Of a DNA stretch of 64,000 bases, positions 24,875 through 33,171 are shown in pieces. Source of the DNA: Kitasatospora aureofaciens (GTDB lineage Bacteria; Actinomycetota; Actinomycetes; Streptomycetales; Streptomycetaceae); contig NZ_JPRF03000065.1 of NCBI RefSeq assembly GCF_001188955.3, forward strand, positions 186,001 through 250,000, written 5' to 3'. The position numbers and the translations under genes were made by a program. Within the stretch, counting starts at the first letter, position 1, and every line of letters starts with the position of its first letter. The notes beneath the pieces were generated by a model that was not told where the DNA came from, did no database searches, and was given only the letters and a program-made list of their open reading frames with translations.

Positions 24875-24890
24875 GTTGGTCTAGTCCATT
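24875..24890. promoter_or_regulatory. DasR-responsive element (dre) candidate
   Basis: The sequence GTTGGTCTAGTCCATT matches the Streptomyces dre consensus (AGTGGTCTAGACCACT) at 12 of 16 positions, including the TGGTCTAG core. It overlaps the promoter of the GH18 chitinase gene. DasR is known to repress chitinase genes through such sites and to be released by amino-sugar phosphates. Confidence 0.65.
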
Positions 24891-24917
24891 TTTGTTGCCC
24901 AGGTGCAGGGAGCCCCT

Positions 24918-24956
24918 GAACCGGCGTCACCGGCCTCGTGCCGGGGGCGCCGGTTC
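24918..24956 (+). promoter_or_regulatory. Long hairpin in the chitinase leader
   Basis: GAACCGGCG (24918-24926) pairs exactly with CGCCGGTTC (24948-24956). Inside, after a 3x3 internal loop, CCGGC (24930-24934) pairs with GCCGG (24940-24944) around CTCGT. It lies about 150 bases before the ATG and lacks a T run, so a leader or attenuation role is more likely than a terminator. Confidence 0.55.
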
Positions 24957-25104
24957 GGCGCATCCCGGTGTCCGTCAGTGTCCGTCAACGCCTCCTCGCT
25001 CGATCCCCCACCCCTGATCTGTCATGTCCCGGTCGTCCGGCCCCACCCCGGACGTGCAACCCCACCGGGCGACGGAACCCCCCACACCCAGGAGTCACGC
25101 ACCC

Positions 25105-26898
<1,794 letters not shown>

Positions 26899-26910
26899 GC
26901 GGCTGAGCGA

Positions 26911-26945
26911 CCGGGCGGTCGACCGCCCGGGGCCTGACGGGCCCC
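26911..26945. terminator. Two consecutive hairpins after the chitinase
   Basis: A perfect 20-base palindrome, CCGGGCGGTCGACCGCCCGG (26911-26930), is followed at once by GGGGCC-TGAC-GGGCCCC (26929-26945). They start 13 bases after the chitinase stop and precede a longer hairpin. Confidence 0.65.
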
Positions 26946-26960
26946 GCAGCACCTGAACGA

Positions 26961-27012
26961 GCACGGGTCCGGCCCGCCGAGGGAGCATCCCCCCGGCGGG
27001 CCGGACCCGTGC
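26961..27012. terminator. Perfect 19-bp bidirectional terminator
   Basis: GCACGGGTCCGGCCCGCCG (26961-26979) pairs exactly with its complement at 26994-27012. The 14-base loop can form four more pairs (GGGA with TCCC). It is followed by GTTT. It lies between the convergent chitinase and MarR genes and should stop transcription from both sides. Confidence 0.85.
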
Positions 27013-27030
27013 GTTTCGCGCTCCCGGGCG

Positions 27031-27615
27031 CTACGGCGCCAGGTCGGCCGTGCGCCCGAGCGCGTCCGGCTGGCTCTCCTCGATCCGCCGCAGCATCCGG
27101 GCCAGCAGGCCGGACAGCGCGGCGCGCTCCTCGCTCGAAATGTCCTGGAGCAGCTCCTCCTCGAACACCGCCGCCATCCGCATCGACTCCAGCCACTTGT
27201 CGCGGCCGTTCTCGGTCAGCTCGATGATCACCCGCACCCGGTTGGACTCGTCGCGCTCCCGGGTGACCAGGTCCTCGGTCACCATCCGGTCGATCCGGTG
27301 GGTCATCGCGGCCGGGGTGAGCCCCAGCCGCTTGGCCAGGTCGCCCGGCCCCAGCCGGTACGGACTGCCGCTCACCACCAGCGCCTTGAGCACCTCCCAC
27401 TCGGCGGAGGTGATTCCGAGCACAGTCAACTGCCGGTCGTACGCCACGCCCATCCGCCGGGAGACCCGGTTGAGGGTCTGCACGATCGTCTCGACCTGAG
27501 GGTCGACGGTCGGGAACTCCCGCTGGTACAGGGCCACTTGCTCGGCGATGCCGAACTCCAGCGGAGTGGCCCGCGGGGGCTTTTCGGCAGCCGGAGACGG
27601 CTTGTCCGTAGTCAT
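27031..27615 (-). CDS. MarR-family regulator
   Basis: This 194-residue protein has an extended N-terminus, then a MarR winged helix-turn-helix (about 65-150): ITSAEWEVLKALVVSG, DLAKRLGLTPAAMTHRIDRM and the wing RERDESNRVRVIIELTENG. It is divergent from the MFS efflux gene across 143 bases, the classic layout for a MarR repressor of a drug pump. The intergenic region is unusually AT-rich, with imperfect dyads around GCTAA...TTTAGC (about 27675-27706). Confidence 0.9.
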   Translation of the reverse strand: MTTDKPSPAAEKPPRATPLEFGIAEQVALYQREFPTVDPQVETIVQTLNRVSRRMGVAYDRQLTVLGITSAEWEVLKALVVSGSPYRLGPGDLAKRLGLTPAAMTHRIDRMVTEDLVTRERDESNRVRVIIELTENGRDKWLESMRMAAVFEEELLQDISSEERAALSGLLARMLRRIEESQPDALGRTADLAP

Positions 27616-27758
27616 GCGGACCAGTGTCGCACGGGCGTGCACCCCTTAAGCCTTTGACTCCACAGCCTTGCCCTGCTAAGACTTTATCTCGTCAAACTTT
27701 AGCTCTGAAATCTTCTGGACTTAAGAGTTCCAGTCGAAACCAGGAAGGGATGTGCACG

Positions 27759-29066
27759 GTGACCGGCACGGTGAAGCAGCAGAGGCAGCAGCGGCGTGGA
27801 GCGGGCGGCCCGCTGCGCCGCGTCCAGATCGGCAACGCGCTCAGTGCGTTCGGCAGCGGGTTCACGATGCCGTACATGTTCGTGTACGTGGACCAGGTGC
27901 GCGGGCTGGGTTCGCTGGCGGCCGGGATGGTGTTCACCGTCTTCGCGCTGGCGGCGCTCGCCGTCCTCCCGTTCACCGGGCGCGGCATCGACCGGTACGG
28001 TCCCCGTCCGGTGCTGCTGGCGGGCGCGGGCCTGGCCGGCACCGGCGCCTTCGCCTTCGGCCACGCCACCGGCACGCCGACCCTGCTGGTCTCCTCGTTC
28101 CTGTTCGGCGCGGGTGTCACCACCTGCCAGCCGGCGCTCGCCACGATGATCGTCCGCTGCTCGACGGCGGCGACCCGTTCGCACGCCTTCGCGCTGCAGT
28201 TCACCCTGGTCAACCTGGGCATGGGCATCGGCGCGCTGGTCGGCGGGCAGATCGTGAACGTCGCCGACCCGGCCAGCCTCACCCGGCTGTTCACCATCGA
28301 GGCGGCCACCTTCCTCGGCCTGGCCCTGGTCACCGGCACCGCACGGATACCGACGGCGCAGCTGAGCGTCGTCCAGGGGAAGAACGACGGCCCGACCGGC
28401 CTGCGTGCCCTGTTCGCCGACAAGGCGATGGTGCGGCTCAGCATCCTCGCCGGGCTGATCTTCTTCACCTGCTACGGCCAGTTCGAGTCCGGCGTCGCGG
28501 CCTTCGCCACCGACACCGTCGGCACCGCGCCGTCCACCCTGGGCTTCGCGATCGGCGCCAACGCGGTGACCATCGTGGTGCTGCAGATGTTCATGGTGCG
28601 GATCACCGCGCGCCGCCGCCGCACCACGGCGATGGCCGCGGCCGGCCTGGTCTGGCTCGGTGCCTGGGCGATGGCCCTGGTGGCCGGCCTGATCCGGACC
28701 GAGGCCATGGCCGCCACGGTCGCGATCGTCTCGATCTACGCCCTGTTCGGCGTCGGCGAGTCGCTGCTGGCGCCGACCATGGGCCCGATCGTCGCGGACC
28801 TCGCTCCGGCCCGGCTGCTCGGCACCTACAACGCCGGGTACGCCCTGGTGAAGCAGATCGCGATCGCGATCGGCCCGGCCGTCGGCGTGCTGCTGGTCGG
28901 CTCCGGCACCTGGCCGCTCTACCTCGCGGCCATGGCGGGCTCGACCCTGCTGATCGTCCTGCTGGCGCTGCGGCTGCGCCCGTACCTCACGGCGGAGCAG
29001 GACAACGCCGCCCCGGCCGTGGTCCGCACCCCGGCCCCGGTCCGGGAGCTGCAGACCGCCGCCTGA
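27759..29066 (+). CDS. MFS transporter (multidrug efflux type)
   Basis: This 435-residue protein has twelve predicted membrane helices and the MFS motif A variant in the loop after helix 2 (GRGIDRYGPRPVLLAG, about residues 70-85). It resembles actinobacterial Tap-like and related efflux carriers. AGGAAGGG is ten bases before GTG 27759, which is preferred to ATG 27750 because the latter lies against the ribosome site. The divergent MarR gene is its probable repressor; substrates are unknown. Confidence 0.9.
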   Translation: MTGTVKQQRQQRRGAGGPLRRVQIGNALSAFGSGFTMPYMFVYVDQVRGLGSLAAGMVFTVFALAALAVLPFTGRGIDRYGPRPVLLAGAGLAGTGAFAFGHATGTPTLLVSSFLFGAGVTTCQPALATMIVRCSTAATRSHAFALQFTLVNLGMGIGALVGGQIVNVADPASLTRLFTIEAATFLGLALVTGTARIPTAQLSVVQGKNDGPTGLRALFADKAMVRLSILAGLIFFTCYGQFESGVAAFATDTVGTAPSTLGFAIGANAVTIVVLQMFMVRITARRRRTTAMAAAGLVWLGAWAMALVAGLIRTEAMAATVAIVSIYALFGVGESLLAPTMGPIVADLAPARLLGTYNAGYALVKQIAIAIGPAVGVLLVGSGTWPLYLAAMAGSTLLIVLLALRLRPYLTAEQDNAAPAVVRTPAPVRELQTAA

Positions 29067-29088
29067 CGGCACTCGCAAAGCTGTTCGC

Positions 29089-29125
29089 GACGGGCGCGGG
29101 CCAGGTCACCTGGTCGGCGCCCGTC
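29089..29125 (+). terminator. Two-part hairpin after the MFS gene
   Basis: GACGGGCGC (29089-29097) pairs with GCGCCCGTC (29117-29125). Inside, CCAGG (29101-29105) pairs with CCTGG (29109-29113). It lies 22 bases after the MFS stop and before the mannosyltransferase gene. Confidence 0.7.
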
Positions 29126-29252
29126 CCGCTTGGCTTCCCGGGCACCGCCACATAGTGTCAGTGGCTGTTGACCGCCCGGCCCCGGCTCGGGCAGCGGACC
29201 AGGGCCCGGCGCAGCACCCGCGGCCCCGCAGACAGGCGAATCTGGCGAGGCA

Positions 29253-30881
29253 ATGACGCAAGCGGCGCTCACGCACCCCCCGGCGGCCCGGGCCACCGCC
29301 GACCCGGACCCGGCCCCGGCCCGGCGCGGGCTGCTGCACTGGGCCGCCGACCGCTCCGGCTGGCTCGGCCCGATCGGCATCGCGATCTTCGCCGGCCTGC
29401 TGCGGTTCTGGCACCTCGGCTACCCCAACGCCTTCGTCTTCGACGAGACGTACTACCCCAAGGACGCCTGGTCCCTGCTCCAGCAGGGCTACGAGGGCAC
29501 CTGGCCCGACCACGCCAACACCGACATCCTGGCCGTCCCGCAGGCCGTCCCGCTCGGCTCCGCGCCCGAGTTCATCGCCCACCCGCCGCTCGGCAAATGG
29601 GTGATGACCATCGGCGAGCAGCTGTTCGGGCTGCACCCCTTCGGCTGGCGGTTCATGACCGCCCTGCTCGGCACCGTCACCGTCCTGATGCTGGCCCGGA
29701 TCGGCCGCCGGCTCTTCGGCTCCACTCTGGTCGGCTGCACCGCCGCCCTGCTGATGTCCGTCGACGGCCTCCAGCTGGTGATGAGCCGGGTCGGCCTGCT
29801 CGACGGCATCCAGATGTTCTTCGTGCTCGCCTCCTTCGGCGCCCTGCTGATCGACCGCGACCACGTCCGCGCCCGGCTGGCCCTCGCCGTCGAGGCCGGC
29901 GAGGACGGCGACACCGTACGGCTCGGGCTGCGCCCCTGGCGGATCGCCGCCGGGGTGCTCATCGGCGCCGCCTGCGCGGTCAAGTGGAACGGCGCCCCGA
30001 TCCTCGCCGCCTTCGGTGTCCTGACCGTGCTGTGGGACCAGGCCGGCCGCCGTGGCACCGGCGCCCGCCACCCCTGGCGGTCGATGCTGCGCCGGGACGC
30101 CGTACCCGCCTTCCTCGCCATGGTCGGCTCCGCCCTGGTGGTGTACGTCGGCGCCTGGAGCGGCTGGCTGGCCAGCGGCGCGAACGGCGGGGGCGGCTAC
30201 GACCGGCACTGGGCGGACGGCCGCGCCGGGCTCTCCCCGGACCACGTCCTCGGTCTCCCGCTGCCCCAGGTTCCGATGAGCTGGGTCCCGGCGGCGCTGC
30301 GCAGCCTGTGGCACTACCACTCGCAGATGTACGACTTCAACACCGGCCTGAGCACCCCGCACACCTACCAGTCGAACCCCTTCGCCTGGCTGGTCGACGG
30401 CCGCCCGGTCTCGATGTACTGGGAGCAGGTCCCGGCCGGGACGCGCGGCTGCACCTCCTCCGGCGGCTGCGCGGCGCAGATCCTGGGCCTGGGCACCCCG
30501 TTCCTGTGGTGGGCGGCCTGCTTCGCGCTGGTCTACCTGCTGTGGCGCTGGTTCTTCCGCCGGGACTGGCGCTCGGGCGCCGTGCTGTGCGCGGTGGCCG
30601 GGATCTACCTGCCCTGGTTCCAGTACCAGGAGCGGACGATCTTCTCCTTCTACATGGTCGTGCTGGTGCCGTTCCTGTGCCTGGCCGTCGCCCAGATGCT
30701 CGGCGCGATCCTCGGCCCGGCGGGCTGCAGCCCCGAGCGCCGCCGGTACGGGGCGATCGGGGCCGGGCTGATCGTGCTCGCGATCGTCGGCTGCTTCGCC
30801 TTCTTCTACCCGCTGTACACGGCGGAGGTCATCCCGATGTCGTCCTGGCAGGACCGGATGTGGTTCACCAGCTGGATCTGA
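29253..30881 (+). CDS. pmt: Protein O-mannosyltransferase (GT39)
   Basis: This 542-residue polytopic membrane enzyme transfers mannose from polyprenyl-phosphate mannose to exported proteins. The catalytic Asp-Glu lies in the first loop (FVFDETYYPKDAW, about 53-65), with HPPLGKW (about 112) and SRVGLLDGIQMFF further on, all typical of bacterial Pmt. About eleven membrane helices are predicted. Streptomyces Pmt modifies surface lipoproteins and phage-receptor glycoproteins. ATG 29253 follows GCGAGG. It is a single gene. Confidence 0.93.
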   Translation: MTQAALTHPPAARATADPDPAPARRGLLHWAADRSGWLGPIGIAIFAGLLRFWHLGYPNAFVFDETYYPKDAWSLLQQGYEGTWPDHANTDILAVPQAVPLGSAPEFIAHPPLGKWVMTIGEQLFGLHPFGWRFMTALLGTVTVLMLARIGRRLFGSTLVGCTAALLMSVDGLQLVMSRVGLLDGIQMFFVLASFGALLIDRDHVRARLALAVEAGEDGDTVRLGLRPWRIAAGVLIGAACAVKWNGAPILAAFGVLTVLWDQAGRRGTGARHPWRSMLRRDAVPAFLAMVGSALVVYVGAWSGWLASGANGGGGYDRHWADGRAGLSPDHVLGLPLPQVPMSWVPAALRSLWHYHSQMYDFNTGLSTPHTYQSNPFAWLVDGRPVSMYWEQVPAGTRGCTSSGGCAAQILGLGTPFLWWAACFALVYLLWRWFFRRDWRSGAVLCAVAGIYLPWFQYQERTIFSFYMVVLVPFLCLAVAQMLGAILGPAGCSPERRRYGAIGAGLIVLAIVGCFAFFYPLYTAEVIPMSSWQDRMWFTSWI

Positions 30882-30947
30882 GGCCGGTGCCCCGGGGCCG
30901 TGAGTTCTCGACGACCGGGGCGGCCGGCGGGGTCGGGTACCCTTGAG

Positions 30948-31056
30948 CACGTTGAAGGGGAGTAGCCCTCCACCGGACCGTCGACATACTGGCCCCCACG
31001 GGCCCGGCGCCCGGGGCACCGCTCGGTTGGCGGTTGCCGGCGAGACCTTCGGCCGC
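30948..31056 (+). promoter_or_regulatory. yybP-ykoY manganese riboswitch
   Basis: The leader holds the two hallmark elements of this RNA class: GAAGGGGAGTAGCC (30954-30967) and GGCGAGACCTTC (about 31039-31050), with CGACATACTGG between them. GAAGG and CCTTC can form the closing stem. The downstream gene is a UPF0016 cation exporter, the most frequent partner of yybP-ykoY in actinobacteria. Mn2+ binding should switch the gene on. The class is clear; exact ends are approximate. Confidence 0.93.
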
Positions 31057-31077
31057 AGTGCTGTGACCGTTTCCAGT

Positions 31078-31124
31078 GCTGCCGGGCCGAAGCGTCCCTG
31101 ACGGACCTGCGGAGGCCGGGCAGC
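31078..31124 (+). promoter_or_regulatory. Expression-platform hairpin of the Mn riboswitch
   Basis: GCTGCCGGGCC (31078-31088) pairs with GGCCGGGCAGC (31114-31124) with one mismatch. Just downstream, GAGG of the ribosome site (31131-31134) can pair with CCTC (31140-31143), which would hide the start region. Together they fit translational control. Confidence 0.45.
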
Positions 31125-31145
31125 CCGACCGAGGGATCTCCTCCG

Positions 31146-31730
31146 ATGAATCCGACCATTGCCGCGTTGACGTTCGGCATCATCTTCCTGGCGGAGCTGC
31201 CGGACAAGACCGCGCTGGCCAGCCTGGTGCTCGGCACCAAGTACAGGGCGGGCTACGTCTTCGCGGGCGTGGCCGCCGCCATGCTGGTCCAGGTGGTGCT
31301 GGCGCTGGTCGCCGGACACCTGCTCTCGCTGCTGCCGCACCGCTGGGTGGAGGGAGTCACCGGCACGCTGTTCCTGGTCGGCGCGGCGATGCTGCTGTTC
31401 CACGGCGGCGAGGACGAGGACGAGCACGCGGCCAGGGAGCCGTCCTCGAACAGCTTCTGGAAGGTGGCGGGGACCAGCTTCGCGGTCGTCGCGGTCGCCG
31501 AGTTCGGTGACCTGACCCAGATCATGACCGCCAACCTGGCCGCCAAGTACGCCGATCCGCTGGCCGTCGGCCTCGGCTCCTGGCTGGCGCTGTGCGCGGT
31601 CGGCGGGATCGCCATCGTGGGCGGACAGAAGCTGCTCAAGTACGTGCCGATGAAGCTGATCATCCGGGTGGCGGCGGCGATCATGGTAGTGCTGGCCGGG
31701 GTCAGCATCTTCGGGGCGATCACCGGCTGA
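31146..31730 (+). CDS. UPF0016 / Gdt1-family Mn2+ exporter
   Basis: This 194-residue protein has six membrane helices in two inverted halves, each with the family's metal motif E-x-G/x-D-K/x-T: AELPDKTALA (about 16-25) and VAEFGDLTQIM (about 116-126). The loop between is acidic (HGGEDEDEHAA). UPF0016 proteins (TMEM165, Gdt1, MneA) export Mn2+ or Ca2+. The yybP-ykoY riboswitch upstream makes Mn2+ the likely substrate and the switch the control. Confidence 0.93.
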   Translation: MNPTIAALTFGIIFLAELPDKTALASLVLGTKYRAGYVFAGVAAAMLVQVVLALVAGHLLSLLPHRWVEGVTGTLFLVGAAMLLFHGGEDEDEHAAREPSSNSFWKVAGTSFAVVAVAEFGDLTQIMTANLAAKYADPLAVGLGSWLALCAVGGIAIVGGQKLLKYVPMKLIIRVAAAIMVVLAGVSIFGAITG

Positions 31731-31760
31731 CGGCGGCGGCCCTGCCCTGCAGCCCGGCGC

Positions 31761-32873
31761 TCAGCAGCCCGGGTCGGCGGTGAGGACGGCCTGGGTCTTG
31801 GGACCGTAGACGCCGTTCTCGCCCTTGATGCGGTTCTCGCGCTGGTACTGCTGCAGCGCCGTCCGGGTCCAGTCGTCGAAGGTACCGGTGACGATCGACT
31901 TGTCGACGAATCCGCATTCGGCGTTGACCAACTGCTGCTGCATCGCCCGGACGTCGGGTCCGCTCATCCCGAGCTGGAGCAACCGCGGGGTCTGGGTCGG
32001 GGTCGGCGTCGGCGTGGGGGTGGGCGTCGGGGGCGGCGTGGGTGTCGGGGTGGGGGTCGGCGCCGCCGAGTGGGTCGGGGTGGGGGTCGGCGTCCTGGTC
32101 GGTGTGGGTCTGGCCGTCCGGGTCGGGGTGGGGCTCGGCGCCTCGGTGGTCGGCGCCGGGGCGCCGGTCGTCGGTGCGGCCAGGGTCGGCGGGTCCACCG
32201 GGGCGGGCGCGAGTGTGGTGACGGGCACCGGCTCCGCCTGGCGGGTCGGCCCGGAGGAGGGCGTCACGGCGTACGCGAGGCCCACGGTCAGTGCCAGCAG
32301 GCCGGCACCGACGCCTGCGATCAGCCCCTTGCGCCCGGCGAACGGACTCCGCTCCGCCTGCTCGGCGGCCCGCCGCGCGGCCCGTCCACCGGCGGCCGAG
32401 TCGGGCTCGGGGGCTCCGTTGCCGAACGGGAAGTAGCCGAGGTCGTTCCCGCCGCCGGGCTGGACGGGCGGCTGCGGCTGGACCGCCGGAAGCACGGTGG
32501 TGGCACCGGCGGCGTACGCGTCCGGCGCGGGGCCCGGAACGGGCGGCAGTACGGTCGTCGCGTAGGCGTCCGCGTCCGGCCCGAGCGGGGGTGCGCTCGG
32601 CCCGCCCTGGGGGCCCGGCCGGCCGTGGTGGCTCTGCTGGCCCGGCTGGACCGGCGGCAGGACGGTGGTCGCGAACGGGTCGGCGGTCGGCGGTGCCTCG
32701 TCCACGACCTGGTCGGGCGCCTGCGGCACGTACGGGCGGACCAGCGGCGGCCCCTCCAGATGGGGGAGGACGGCGGTCTCGTCGAGGCTCCGGTCGTCGA
32801 GGCTCCGGTCGGGGAGGCAGCCGCACCCGGTGGAGCGGGCGGTGCCGCACGTCGGGCAGTGCTGGTCCGGCAT
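31761..32873 (-). CDS. Membrane-anchored peptidoglycan-binding protein
   Basis: This 370-residue protein starts with a small cysteine cluster (CPTCGTARSTGCGC) of zinc-ribbon type, then a disordered Pro-rich region with repeated ATTVLP (about 65-130), one membrane helix (about 186-207), a long Pro/Thr linker (about 245-300) and a C-terminal PG_binding_1 domain (about 302-368, LLQLGMSGPDVRAMQQQLVN). The cytoplasmic ATTVLP repeats may be kinase targets. It should span the membrane and hold the wall. Function is not known. Confidence 0.85.
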   Translation of the reverse strand: MPDQHCPTCGTARSTGCGCLPDRSLDDRSLDETAVLPHLEGPPLVRPYVPQAPDQVVDEAPPTADPFATTVLPPVQPGQQSHHGRPGPQGGPSAPPLGPDADAYATTVLPPVPGPAPDAYAAGATTVLPAVQPQPPVQPGGGNDLGYFPFGNGAPEPDSAAGGRAARRAAEQAERSPFAGRKGLIAGVGAGLLALTVGLAYAVTPSSGPTRQAEPVPVTTLAPAPVDPPTLAAPTTGAPAPTTEAPSPTPTRTARPTPTRTPTPTPTHSAAPTPTPTPTPPPTPTPTPTPTPTQTPRLLQLGMSGPDVRAMQQQLVNAECGFVDKSIVTGTFDDWTRTALQQYQRENRIKGENGVYGPKTQAVLTADPGC

Positions 32874-33171
32874 CGGCCGGTCCTCCTCGGTTCTCGGGTC
32901 TCGCGATCGGGCCTGATTATGCAGGACGCCCCGGAGGGTTGACAGGGGCGTCCGGCCCCCGACGGGGGTGTTGTGCCGGTTGGTGGTGGTTGGGCCCGGG
33001 GGAAACCGCCGGAAGGCGCCGGGACGGGGCCCGACCGGGCCCGGTGCTTACGTTCGGCTCAACCAGGCGGCGCAAACCAGGACATGTCTGCCAGCATGGG
33101 GAACCGGGAGTGATCATCCGCCGGGCGTCCGGTCGTCCGGCACCGCAACCCCGCGACCCTACGGAGACGCC

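Larger units (their letters stand above)
24781..25104 (+). other. Chitinase leader region, no gene seen
   Basis: No convincing coding frame starts here. A candidate -35 (TTGACG, 24864-24869) precedes a DasR-like site (24875-24890). The transcribed part would contain a long hairpin (24918-24956) and AGGAG about ten bases before the chitinase ATG. Confidence 0.55.

Noticed and set aside
27675..27720. A precise MarR operator in the AT-rich gap between MarR and MFS genes
   Set aside because: The dyads are weak (five matching outer bases) and several alternatives overlap, so no single site is annotated.
30882..30947. A separate terminator of the mannosyltransferase before the riboswitch
   Set aside because: GC-rich fragments could pair in several ways but no clean stem was found.
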